A DNA stretch of 32,760 bases from Streptomyces sp. GKU 895 (GCA_002027195.1 MWJO01000097.1:1-32760), one strand, 5' to 3'. Shown: positions 10,145 to 18,451, counted from the stretch's first letter. Translations and numbers: made by a program. Notes: a model not told the origin generated them from the letters alone.

Positions 10145-10881
10145 GGTGGACACCGCCGGAGAATGAGGAGGAGGTTCCAGGTGGCCACCTCACGGATCCC
10201 GGGCGCCTTCACCACGGTCTCGGCGAGGAACGGCCAGTAGCGGGAGCGCGCCGAGACGATCCGTACGTCGTCACGGGCGCGCACCTGCCGCAGGGTGGGG
10301 CCGATGTGCACGGCGAACAGGTTCTCGCCGAGGGTGTGCTTCGCGGCCCTGCCGGTACGGCGCCGATAACGGGCCCGCGCCCGCTCGGCGCCCAGATAGT
10401 GCCAGGGCGCCCACTCGTGACCGCCCCACGGGGACAGCCAGTTGGTGAACGACAGATAGATCAGCCCGCCGGGCCGTGTCACCCGCACCAGCTCACTGAC
10501 GAAGGTCTGCGGATCGGCGACGTGCTCGAGGACGTTGGAGGAGAAGGTGACGTCCGCGACCCCGTCGTACAGCGGCAGCAGATACCCGTCGGCGATCACG
10601 GCCCCGTCGGGCGGCTTGGCCCCGAGCTCTTCCACGTCCGGTTCGAAGAGGTAGGCGTGGGCGCCGCGCCGCCGGAACTCCTCGGTGAAACACCCGCTGC
10701 CGCCCCCGACGTCGACGACGGTCCGGCCGGCGACGGGCCCGTCGTAGGCCTCGACTTGGTTGACGGAGTCGCGGGCGAGGAGGGAGTAGCAGGCCTCGGG
10801 GTCGTCCTGTTCGTGGCGGAAGGCGCGGAACAGGGCGAGGGATCTGCGGAACGACGGGTCTTTGAGAGCGGTGCCTGTCAT
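10141..10881 (-). CDS. class I SAM-dependent methyltransferase
   Basis: A 246-aa cytoplasmic enzyme. SAM motif I is VVDVGGGSGCFTEEF, followed by AYLFEPDVEEL, the GAVIADGYLLPLYDGVADV segment, SSNVLEHVADP and VRVTRPGGLIYLSFTNWLSPWGGHEW. This resembles methyltransferases found in polysaccharide and antibiotic sugar clusters; the substrate is unknown. The start overlaps the GT4 stop (ATGA at 10878-10881) and its stop overlaps the AftD-like start, so all three are likely translated together. The GC-rich codon usage matches its neighbours and no catalytic motif is missing. Confidence 0.88.
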   Translation of the reverse strand: MTGTALKDPSFRRSLALFRAFRHEQDDPEACYSLLARDSVNQVEAYDGPVAGRTVVDVGGGSGCFTEEFRRRGAHAYLFEPDVEELGAKPPDGAVIADGYLLPLYDGVADVTFSSNVLEHVADPQTFVSELVRVTRPGGLIYLSFTNWLSPWGGHEWAPWHYLGAERARARYRRRTGRAAKHTLGENLFAVHIGPTLRQVRARDDVRIVSARSRYWPFLAETVVKAPGIREVATWNLLLILRRCPP

Positions 10882-12029
10882 GGCGCCCAGCTCCTCACCG
10901 CCTCGGCGGCCACCGCGCGGAACTGTCTGACGGTCCGGTCCCAGCGATAGCGTGCCGCGTGTTCCCGGGCGCTCTTGCCCATCAACTCCCGCCGCTCACC
11001 GGACAACGCGAGCGTGCACCAGGCGGCAGCGAAGGAGGACTCGCCCCGCGCCAGCACACCCGTCTCCCCGTCCACGACGGAATCCCGAAGCCCGGGCACG
11101 TCGAAGGCGACCGTCGGCGTCTCGCGGGTGGCGGCCTCGGTCACGACCAGCCCCCACCCCTCCAGCGCCGACGGATGCATCAGCAGCCACGCCTCGCACA
11201 GCAGCCGGTGCTTCTCGGCCTCGGAGACATGGCCTCTGAACTCCACACCAGGACCGGCGAGTTGCTCCAGCCGCTCCCGTTCAGGACCGTCACCGACGAT
11301 GACGAGCCGCCCACCGGTCACGGGACGCACCCGCTCCCACAGCCGCAACAGCAGATCGATCCGCTTGTACTCGACCAGCCGGCCGACGGCCACGAACAAC
11401 GGCTCCGGCGACCGGTCGGCCCGCGGCCCCGGCTCCTCAACGCCGTTGTGGACGACACGAATACGATCACGCTCCACGCCGATCGCCCGCAGGGCGTGTG
11501 CCGTGGACGGTGAGACGGCCACCAGCAGACTCCGGTGCTGCGCACCGGTCAGCGCCCAGTGCTCGAGTCTTCGGCCGAGCCGCGCGGCCGGGGCCATCGG
11601 CCCGCCGAACCGCATCTTCCACAGGTCGGTGTGGACATGGTTGACCAGGCACAGCGTGGGACCGCGATGCCAGACGGGCGCGAAGTACGGCATCCCGTTG
11701 CAGACCTCGACCAGCAGATCGCAGTCGCCGACCTGACGGGAGAAGGCGGAGCGGGCGCGCAGAAAGTGACCGAGCTCGCCGCCCGCGGAGACGACCCGGT
11801 AGTCGCGGTACGACGCGGGACCGCCGCACAGCAGGGTGACCTGGTGGCCGAGACGGGTGAGGCCGTCGGCGAGCCGGTCGACCAGGAGCTCGGAGCCCCC
11901 GGCGGCCGGGTTGCCCAGGTCACGATGGGCGAGGAAAACGATTCGGCGCGGAGGTGGGGGGAGCGCCGAGGGGTGCTGCGATGCCGCGGGGTGCGTGGCG
12001 TGCAGCGACGAAGGCACGTGCTGGGGCAT
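10878..12029 (-). CDS. GT4-family glycosyltransferase
   Basis: A 383-aa GT-B fold enzyme. The N-terminal half has RRIVFLAHRDLGNPAAGGSE with the Gly-rich donor loop, and the C-terminal half has PLFVAVGRLVEYKRIDLLL, LVIVGDGPERERLEQL and the EX7E-type motif EGWGLVVTE that contacts the nucleotide sugar. It transfers a hexose or similar sugar from a nucleotide donor on the cytoplasmic face. As first gene of the operon it probably makes the lipid-linked start of the glycan that the AftD-like protein extends (inference). The start ATG 12029 has GGAG 6 nt upstream. The first 27 residues are a Pro/Ala/His-rich tail of low complexity, so a later start is possible. Confidence 0.87.
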   Translation of the reverse strand: MPQHVPSSLHATHPAASQHPSALPPPPRRIVFLAHRDLGNPAAGGSELLVDRLADGLTRLGHQVTLLCGGPASYRDYRVVSAGGELGHFLRARSAFSRQVGDCDLLVEVCNGMPYFAPVWHRGPTLCLVNHVHTDLWKMRFGGPMAPAARLGRRLEHWALTGAQHRSLLVAVSPSTAHALRAIGVERDRIRVVHNGVEEPGPRADRSPEPLFVAVGRLVEYKRIDLLLRLWERVRPVTGGRLVIVGDGPERERLEQLAGPGVEFRGHVSEAEKHRLLCEAWLLMHPSALEGWGLVVTEAATRETPTVAFDVPGLRDSVVDGETGVLARGESSFAAAWCTLALSGERRELMGKSAREHAARYRWDRTVRQFRAVAAEAVRSWAP

Positions 12030-12228
12030 GCGTGCTCCAACTCGTCTCAGGGTGCGGAACTCGAAGCGTGGGGAAGTGCTTTACGTTCCTGTGGGGGATT
12101 TGAGTGCTTCCTACGAGGAGGGTGTGGGCGGACTGTGCTGGGGTGGGGGTGGACAGTTTTCGCCCACCCGTTCCTCATTGCTACTCACGAGGATGACAAT
12201 TTCCGGGCTTATTAGAGCTGACGTCACG
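12030..12228 (-). promoter_or_regulatory. intergenic region upstream of the glycan operon
   Basis: These 199 bp separate the DUF3068 stop from the GT4 start and are the most AT-rich part of the neighbourhood (around 12180-12220). A promoter for the operon is expected here but I see no clear -35/-10 pair. A GGGTGG/CCACCC inverted repeat (12147-12152 with 12164-12169, 11-nt loop) could end or attenuate transcription from DUF3068. Overlapping GACGTCAC/GTCACATC motifs at 12219-12235 recur near the TerD genes. Confidence 0.35.
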
Positions 12229-13206
12229 TCACATCGTGAGCACGGGATCGGGCGTATCGGAATTACCGGGATGCCGCCTCCCCCGTACCAACAAAACGGA
12301 ACCGGCCACCACCAGGACGAACCCGCCCACAGCCGCCCCGATCGGCACCGTCACGCCGATCGCCTTCAGCTGACCGCTGTCCCGCTTGGCCAGCCGTACG
12401 GCCTCCTTCTGCGTCGCCGTGGTGAACGCGATCCTCTCGCTGTCCAGCAGCACCACCGCGTCCTTCTTCGAACCCGGCGCCCGCAGCGTGCGCTTGGGGC
12501 CGACCTGCGCGTAGATCACCCGGCCGGTGCGCTGGTCCACGACCAGCTCGATGCCGTGGTTGGAGTACCACTCCTCGGCCAGCACCTGCGGCTGGTTCTT
12601 CAGGCCGACGAGCGTGCCCGGCACCAGCCGGGTGCCGACCTTCGCCGGGGCGACCGTGCCGGTGAACCGGTAACCCGTGTACCCCTGGATCTTCCTGGTA
12701 TCCCGGTAGCTCAACACGACCGTGGAACCCAGCGAGTTGTCCCACCACTGGTAGGAGCGTTTCTGCACGTCGAAGGGGAACTTCAGATAGGCCTCGCCCT
12801 CGATGTACGGCTTCTCGCCGCAGCAGTGCACCGGCTTGGTCGTCTTGCGGTTCATCACCCAGCGGTGCGGGATGAACTCCAGCGCGTCGTGCGGATCGGC
12901 CGCCGGCAGCGACTTGTCGGTGTCGACCGTGGTCGTCACGTCCCAGACCGCGTCGCCGCTGCGTTCGCTGTCCTCGACGTTGCCGCGCACCCGCTGGGTG
13001 ACGGTGATCTCCTGGTCGGGCACGGTCTCGACCTTGTCGGTGTCGAAGACGCTGCCGGTGCCCTTGTAGACGGCGGTCTGGTCGATGTCGATCGGGTTCA
13101 CGGCGGCCCGCGGGGTCACGTACCACGCCAGCAGGGGCGCCAGGACCAGCAGGAACGTGCCGAGTCCCAGCAGAATCAGGGAGAGTGGTGAGGCTGTACG
13201 GCGCAT
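12229..13206 (-). CDS. DUF3068 domain membrane protein (PorA-family-like)
   Basis: A 325-aa protein with an uncleaved N-terminal helix (residues about 8-30, SLILLGLGTFLLVLAPLLAW) and a second helix near 285-310, with a large extracytoplasmic domain between. Family features include the TAVYKGTGSVFDT opening, HCCGEKPYIEGEAYLKFPFDVQKRSYQWWDN, and YSNHGIELVVDQRTGRV. DUF3068 is common in actinomycetes; some members are annotated as porin-like, but function is unproven. The start ATG 13206 has GGAG 7 nt upstream. It shares strand with the glycan operon 199 bp downstream and may be co-expressed. The paired cysteines (HCC) outside the membrane are noticeable. Confidence 0.85.
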   Translation of the reverse strand: MRRTASPLSLILLGLGTFLLVLAPLLAWYVTPRAAVNPIDIDQTAVYKGTGSVFDTDKVETVPDQEITVTQRVRGNVEDSERSGDAVWDVTTTVDTDKSLPAADPHDALEFIPHRWVMNRKTTKPVHCCGEKPYIEGEAYLKFPFDVQKRSYQWWDNSLGSTVVLSYRDTRKIQGYTGYRFTGTVAPAKVGTRLVPGTLVGLKNQPQVLAEEWYSNHGIELVVDQRTGRVIYAQVGPKRTLRAPGSKKDAVVLLDSERIAFTTATQKEAVRLAKRDSGQLKAIGVTVPIGAAVGGFVLVVAGSVLLVRGRRHPGNSDTPDPVLTM

Positions 13207-13578
13207 CCGGGCACTCCAGGGGCGTGAGGTTACGGAGTTCGGGCCGCTCTGGGCCCTGTCGTCACACTTCCGTCGTCCGCCCGGAGGGCGGGCCCCGCGG
13301 CGTCCGGTGCGTGCAACTGCAAGGCGGAGGAGACTTTTACATCAGCCGCTGCCGCGGCGGGCGACGCGGAGCGTCGGCGACCGACGACAACGCCGCAGGT
13401 GCGCGTGCCGGGCGTCGCGGGGCAGGCGGGAGTGTGACGACAGGGCCCTTGGGCCGGGAACCGTAGAGGTCTCTTGACGAGGTGTCAATCTCGTGTCGAC
13501 ACTGGGGCGGACCGACAGGGTGGGACGCCGGGGTGGGGACAACCGCCGGAAGAGAGCCACTGAGAGGCTGACCCTGCG
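13207..13578. promoter_or_regulatory. 372-bp divergent intergenic region with TTGAC-N5-GTCAA dyad
   Basis: This gap lies between DUF3068 (minus) and the small membrane peptide (plus) and must hold both promoters. A perfect inverted repeat TTGAC (13474-13478), five bases, GTCAA (13484-13488) starts with a good -35 hexamer (TTGACG), about 90 bp before the peptide gene; no matching -10 is obvious. The segment 13325-13345 has a GGAGGAG stretch that opens no convincing gene. I see no RNA gene here. Confidence 0.35.
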
Positions 13579-13731
13579 ATGTCCAGACTGCTCGCCGCCG
13601 CACTGACCGTCGCGGCCGCCGCCGTGCTCGCCGTGGGTGCCGCGCTCGGCATCGTCGCCCTGCTCGACGCCACACCCGACCAGCCCAACACCCCCTTGAT
13701 CACGTACGAGCAAGCGGGCCAGGGGAGTTGA
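13579..13731 (+). CDS. small membrane peptide (50 aa) upstream of PucR-type regulator
   Basis: The open frame encodes 50 residues: MSRLLAAALTVAAAAV, then a continuous hydrophobic stretch (residues 4-29), then a polar tail DATPDQPNTPLITYEQAGQG. It looks like a single-span membrane or exported peptide. GAGAGG lies 11 nt before the ATG. The stop is only 3 bp before the GTG of the PucR-type gene, so both are probably translated from one message. The conserved-looking tail (TPDQPNTPLITYE) argues for a real gene. Function unknown. Confidence 0.65.
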   Translation: MSRLLAAALTVAAAAVLAVGAALGIVALLDATPDQPNTPLITYEQAGQGS

Positions 13732-13734
13732 GAC

Positions 13735-14988
13735 GTGACGGCCCGCCCGGCAACCGTCAACTCCCGCTCGGCCTGGCTCGACGTACCCCGCCTCCAGGTG
13801 CGCCGGTTCGCGGCGATCGCCATGGCCGAGGCCCCCGAACTCGCCGACGAGATCCTGCGCGAGATCCGCCGCGAGTACCCCCATCTGCCCGTCGTCCTCG
13901 ACGAGTCCGGCGAGCCCATGGCCCTCGTCGGCATCCGCCGCGCCATCGAGGTCTTCGTCCAGCACCTGGAGACCGCCGAGGGCCGCCCCACCGTGCCGCC
14001 CGGTGTCTTCCAGGAGTTCGGCCGCGGCGAAGGCCTCGGCGGCCGCAGCCTGGACTCCCTCCAGGCGATCTACCGCATGGGCGTACGGCTCGCCTGGCGC
14101 CGCTTCGCCGAGATCGGCCAGCGCGTCGAGATCCCGCCCCCCGCGATGTACGAACTCGTCGACGCGGGCTACGAGTATCTCGACGGCCTCGTCGACCAGT
14201 CGGTCCGCGGTTACGCGGAAGCGGCCGCGCGGCAGGCCGGCGAACGCCTGCGCCTCCAACGCGGGCTGATGGAACTGCTGTTGGCCGAACGCCACCGCGG
14301 CGGCAACCCCGACGACCTGCTCACCGAACGCGCCGCCCGGATCGGCTGGGCCCTTCCCGAGAAGGTCGCCGTCGGCGTACTGCTGCGCCCGGCCCGCGAG
14401 GCCATGGCACCCGCCGTCGGCCAGGGCGTCCTCCTCGACATGGAGTACGAGCAGCCCCGCATGGTCGTCCCCGAACCCGACTGCGCGGGCCGCCCCGAAC
14501 TCCTGCACCGCGCCCTGACCGGCTGGGCCGGCGCCATCGGCCCGCCCGTCCCGCTGGCCGACGCGGCGAAGTCGCTGCGCTGGGCGGAGGCGGCGGTGAG
14601 CCTCATGGAACGCGGGCTGCTGCCGGCCGGTGAGGTCCTGTACTGCACCGAGCACACGGAGGCGCTGGTCCTCCTGCAACCCGAGGAACTCATCGACGAC
14701 CTGGCCCTGCGCTGCCTGGCCCCCCTCGCCCACTGCGGCCCCACCCACGGCCGCCGCCTCGCTGAAACCCTGCTGGCCTGGCTGGAGACCCGCGGCGGCG
14801 CCCCGGAGGTCGCCGCCCGGCTCGGCGTCCACCCCCAGACCGTCCGCTACCGCCTGCGTCAGATCCGCGAACTCTGGGGCGCCGAGATCGACGACCCGGA
14901 CCGCCGCTTCGAACTGGAACTGGTCCTCAGGGCGCAGCGACTGAGAGGGGCGCTGGGCATGACGGGGCGTGCCCAGGACAGGCCCTAG
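13735..14988 (+). CDS. PucR/CdaR-family transcriptional regulator
   Basis: A 417-aa regulator. The N-terminal part (residues 25-170, ELADEILREIRREYPHLPVV, and SLDSLQAIYRMGVRLAWRRF) matches the RsbT-coantagonist-like sensory region common in Streptomyces members. A GGDEF-like middle follows. The C-terminal PucR helix-turn-helix spans about 343-405 (LAWLETRGGAPEVAARLGVH, then QTVRYRLRQIRELWG). It binds DNA in the cytoplasm; its ligand is unknown. GTG 13735 was chosen because GGGGAG lies 7 nt upstream. The stop TAG lies inside a CTAG shared with the stop of the convergent TerD gene. Confidence 0.87.
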   Translation: MTARPATVNSRSAWLDVPRLQVRRFAAIAMAEAPELADEILREIRREYPHLPVVLDESGEPMALVGIRRAIEVFVQHLETAEGRPTVPPGVFQEFGRGEGLGGRSLDSLQAIYRMGVRLAWRRFAEIGQRVEIPPPAMYELVDAGYEYLDGLVDQSVRGYAEAAARQAGERLRLQRGLMELLLAERHRGGNPDDLLTERAARIGWALPEKVAVGVLLRPAREAMAPAVGQGVLLDMEYEQPRMVVPEPDCAGRPELLHRALTGWAGAIGPPVPLADAAKSLRWAEAAVSLMERGLLPAGEVLYCTEHTEALVLLQPEELIDDLALRCLAPLAHCGPTHGRRLAETLLAWLETRGGAPEVAARLGVHPQTVRYRLRQIRELWGAEIDDPDRRFELELVLRAQRLRGALGMTGRAQDRP

Positions 14989-16310
14989 TCCCGTCCCTTG
15001 AACTCGACCGGCCCGGCGTTCATCTCGATCGTGCCGTCCGGATGCAGCACCGGGCGGCGCTCGGTCATCCGGCCGCTGTACGCCTCGATGTGGTGGATCG
15101 CGGCGCCGTCCGGCGAGGTGAAGTCGACGAGGGCGATGGCCACCCAGTAGCGCGTCTTGGTGTTCTCGAAGAGCGGGACCGTGACGTTGGAGCCGCGGCC
15201 GTCGTCCACGACCACCTGTGCGCCGAAGCTCTTGAAGGACCCGAAGCCGTTGCTGAGGGCGGAGTACGCGCACAGCAGCACGAATCCCTGCTGGTCCGGC
15301 CGGACGATCCGGACGGTCTCACGGCCGGGGGCCTTGGAGTCGCCGTCGAGCTGGATGTAAGGAGCCTGCTTCAGCGAGCCGAGGTTCTTGTAGTAGACGA
15401 CGTCGGCCTTCGGGCCCTTGTCGTCCTTGCCGACCTTCTCCGGCGGCTTCTTCGCCAGGCCGGTCTTCACGATCGTGCCGGGCGCCTCGGACCCGCCCCG
15501 CCGCACCTTCGACGCGGGCACGAACAGGGCGTACAGATCGAGGTCGGCACCCCGGCGGCGCCGCTGGTCGCTCCCGCCGTCCCACTCCAGGGTCACGGTG
15601 ACGACCAGCTCGCGGTCCTGCTTGTCCAGGCTGATCGCGACCTGGCCGCCCTTGTCGAGGCTGACCTTGCCGAGCGGGGGTTTGACGAGACTGGTGGGTG
15701 TGGGTGTGGGAGTGGATGCGGGGGCAGGGGCGGGTGTGGGTTCGGGCGCTGTTTCCGCTGGTGACTCCGGCTCCGACACGTCGATCCCGAAGTCCGTCGC
15801 CAGGCCCGCCAGCCCCTCCGCGTACCCCTGCCCGATGGCCCGCAGCTTCCAGCCGTCGCCCCGCCGGTACAGCTCCATCAGCAGGACGGCCCGCTCCCCG
15901 TCGACCAACGGCGGCTGCCGGAAGACGACGGGGTCGGCGGGACCGGCACCCTCCTGGACGCCGCGCACCTCGACGTCGGCCACCGTGCGGAACGTACGCG
16001 ACAGGTCGTCCGGATCGCAGCTCGCGACCAGCACCACCCGGTCCACGTCGGCGGGCAGCGCGCCGGGGTCGACAGCGATCCGCTCGGGCGCACCGGCGTC
16101 CGCGGCGAGGTGGCGGACGGCACCGGACTCGACGGTGGGCTGGTTGTAGAAGACGAGGTCGGCGTCGGACCTGACCCTGCCGTCGGCGCCGACCAGCAGG
16201 GCGCTGAGATCGACCGGATCGCCCGCGGAGCGCAGTTCGACGGTCAGCGGCGCCGCCCCGACCGTGGTGTTCCCGCCCTTGAGAAGTTCCGGCACAGCTC
16301 CTACCCCCAC
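14985..16310 (-). CDS. TerD family protein with two TerD-like halves
   Basis: A 441-aa cytoplasmic protein. The first half is a TerD/CABP domain (LLKGGNTTVGA, DLSALLVGADGRVRSDADLVFYNQP, VLLMELYRRGDGWKLRAIGQGYAEGLAGLATDFGIDV) with the acidic residues that bind calcium. A Pro/Thr-rich linker (about 195-215) leads to a second divergent half (LGKVSLDKGGQVAISLDK, YYKNLGSLKQAPYIQLDGDS, FENTKTRYWVAIALVDF, RMTERRPVLHPDG). TerD proteins act in tellurite, phage and oxidative stress responses linked to metal sensing. The GTG at 16310 is the longest start; an internal GTG six residues on is possible. It lies 23 bp after the inferred end of the TerD-nuclease gene, so they are likely one operon. Confidence 0.83.
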   Translation of the reverse strand: MGVGAVPELLKGGNTTVGAAPLTVELRSAGDPVDLSALLVGADGRVRSDADLVFYNQPTVESGAVRHLAADAGAPERIAVDPGALPADVDRVVLVASCDPDDLSRTFRTVADVEVRGVQEGAGPADPVVFRQPPLVDGERAVLLMELYRRGDGWKLRAIGQGYAEGLAGLATDFGIDVSEPESPAETAPEPTPAPAPASTPTPTPTSLVKPPLGKVSLDKGGQVAISLDKQDRELVVTVTLEWDGGSDQRRRRGADLDLYALFVPASKVRRGGSEAPGTIVKTGLAKKPPEKVGKDDKGPKADVVYYKNLGSLKQAPYIQLDGDSKAPGRETVRIVRPDQQGFVLLCAYSALSNGFGSFKSFGAQVVVDDGRGSNVTVPLFENTKTRYWVAIALVDFTSPDGAAIHHIEAYSGRMTERRPVLHPDGTIEMNAGPVEFKGRD

Positions 16311-16333
16311 CTCGTCGACGTGACGTCACCTTG

Positions 16334-18393
16334 TCACATCGGAGGTGGCGGGCAAGGGGGTGCGTCGGTGGACGGCCGTCCAGATGGATCACGACGGTCT
16401 TGTGGAAGCGGTGGACGGCGTCGTCCACACTGCGGATGAAGCCGGACTCGGCGTTGCCGCGGGTGCTGCCCATGCTCTTCAGAAGGGACAGCCGGAAGCC
16501 GGTGATCTGCGTGCCGTTCCTGGGCAGCAGGTCGGCGGGTTCCGGGCGGAGCCTTTCCAGGGTGCCGCGCGGCCCCAGGGCGTCCCCCTCGACCAGGGTC
16601 TCCACGTGCAGGTCAGCCGGTGCCTCGGCGAGCCGGCGGATCAGCCGCTTGACCCAGGTCAGGGGATACCCCTGCTCGGGTGCGGGGATCTCGATGGACG
16701 TGCGCAGCCTGCCGGTGCGCAGATCGGCGCCGACGGTGAGCAGGCCGGGCGCCTCCTCGACGCGCAGCTGCGCCTGCAACCGGCCTTCCAGGCACAGCTG
16801 GTCGGCCAGTTGGGCCCGGCGGGTGCCGTGATCGGTGCCGCGCCTGACGCGCTGCGCGGGCAGCACTTTCTGGCCGAGTTCGCCGCCGAGCCTGAGGCAC
16901 ACCTGGCGGATGAGCCGCTCCCAGTTCTCGACGACCTCGAGGGCCCGTGGGTCGCCCTGGCAGAGGGTCTCGTCGTTGATGCCGTTGCGTACCGGTACCC
17001 AGGCGGAGCCCATGTTCTGGAAACCGTGGCAGCCGGAGTTCTCGTGCTGGAGGTAGTGGAGCAGTTCCTGGAGCAGGAAGGTGCGCGCCGCGTTGCCCAC
17101 CCCTTCGTGCCGGATCAGGAGCTGTGCCTGGTGGGCCACCTCGGCCCAGGACAGGTGCCAGAGCGCCACCTGGTGCTTGCGCCGCCGGTCGATCCTGACG
17201 TCGACCAGCGGGCTGCCCTCCAGCGCGACGTCGTTCGACAACGTGATCACGGCTTCGTAGCCGCGCCGGGCGGCGATGTCCATGTAGGCCTGCACCTGGT
17301 CGGCCTTGAGGGCGTTGCCGTTCGTCTTGGTCTCGACGAGCGCCGTCCAGAGCTTGCCGGCCCGTTCGATGCGGATCACTCCGTCGGGTCGCCGGGGTGT
17401 GTCACCGTGCGGCAGGGTGACCTCGGTGAAGGTCTCCATACGGCCCGAGGGCGCGCCGAACGCGGCGGTGAGCCGCCGGCCGAACCGCGGTACCTGGGTC
17501 ATCACCGACAGCAGCACCGAGGTGGCGCGCATCTCCCGGTCCCGGTCGCTCTTCAGCGTGGAGAGCGGAAAGAGCCTGGCGGGACGCCAGGAGTCGTTCT
17601 CCCCCAGGGACTTCTGCGGGGCGCTGGGCGGGGCCGCCCGCTTCTTGGCGGTGCGGGGCCGGGCGGCCGGTTTGCGCGGCTTGGCTTCGTCGGCGGTCCG
17701 GCGCGGAGCCGGTACGGCGTTCAGGGCCCCGGCCGGCTCCGGCTCGGGGGCCGGCTCCGGGGGCGGGGCCGAGGGCGGGCCGACCGGCTCGTCGTTCCCG
17801 GTCGGTTCCGGCGTCGCCGGGGCCGCCGTCCCCTCCGCCTCTTCGTCCTCGTCGTCGATGTCGACCCCGAAGTCCGTCGCGAGGCCGGCGAGCCCGGAGT
17901 CGTACCCCTGCCCGACGGCTCGGAACTTCCATTCCCCGGCGCGGCGGTACAGCTCGCCGAAGATGATCGCGCTCACCTTGCCGGGGTCGTCGACGGCGAA
18001 GCGGAGGATGTTCTCGCCCACCGCGTCCGACAGGGTCACCCGGAGGTCGTCGAGTTCGCCGAAGTGCGCGTCGCCGTAACGGCTCGCGGCCACGACGACA
18101 CGGTCGACCCCGGGTGGCACCACGGTCAGGTCGAAGCTGATCCGGTCCTCGTTGCCGTCCTCGGTGGGCGTCTTGTCCAGCAGGTGCACGCTTCCGTCGG
18201 CGGCCACCGGGTTGTTGTAGAAGTAGAAGTCCGCGTCGCTGCGGACCTTGCCGTCCGGGCCGAGAAGTAAGACGGACACATCCGCGTCGCCGTCCCCCGC
18301 CGGGCTGCTCCAGCCCAGGCTGACGATTACCGAACCGGTGTTGTCACTCAGGGCCGACAGGGCGGCATTGGACCCCTTGGTCATGTCGCGCAC
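16334..18393 (-). CDS. TerD domain fused to PD-(D/E)XK-type nuclease-like domain
   Basis: About 686 aa. Residues 4-178 are a TerD domain (DADVSVLLLGPDGKVRSDAD, FYFYNNPVAADGSVHLL, FGELYRRAGEWKFRAVGQGY). A Pro/Ala/Lys-rich linker follows to about 265. Then comes a domain with D337 (RRPDGVIRI), E354-x-K356 (WTALVETKTNG) and Q366, the arrangement of PD-(D/E)XK nucleases, and a long helical tail (ENSGCHGFQNMGSAWVPVRN). Leu42 is encoded by TTA (18268-18270), the rare bldA-dependent codon. The GTG at 18393 is preferred because a GGGGGG lies 6 nt upstream; ATG 18384 is the alternative. The frame runs on into the next gene unless one C is added to the five-base run at 16356-16360, which gives a stop at 16334; I infer a missing base. 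Confidence 0.78.
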
Positions 18394-18437
18394 GAGATTC
18401 CCCCCAGGAACCACATCCCCCAAGACCCGCCACGCAC

Positions 18438-18451
18438 TGTGACGCGTCACA
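18438..18451. promoter_or_regulatory. perfect 14-bp palindrome upstream of TerD-nuclease gene
   Basis: TGTGACGCGTCACA is a perfect inverted repeat 45 bp before the GTG start. It resembles a CRP/FNR-family half-site pair (TGTGA and TCACA) with a 4-bp spacer. A related GTGACGTCAC (16320-16329) lies 10 bp upstream of the second TerD gene. A regulator binding here is inferred only. Confidence 0.45.

Noticed and set aside
6105..10166. A 1353-codon open frame on the plus strand opposite the AftD-like gene
   Set aside because: The translation is compositionally biased (Arg/Gly/Gln/Val/His-rich) with no domain; it is the antisense shadow of a GC3-rich gene.
12147..12169. GGGTGG/CCACCC repeat as a definite terminator
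   Set aside because: The stem is only 6 bp with an 11-nt loop in a G-rich tract; it is kept only as a note in the intergenic entry.
15319..16333. Minus frame continuing the TerD-nuclease protein through the second TerD gene
   Set aside because: Beyond about 16360 the translation becomes Arg/Gly-rich and overlaps a well-conserved TerD protein in another frame; it is explained by a missing base.
16345..18270. A 641-codon plus-strand open frame opposite the TerD-nuclease gene
   Set aside because: Low-complexity antisense translation without motifs; the minus strand carries the TerD domain.
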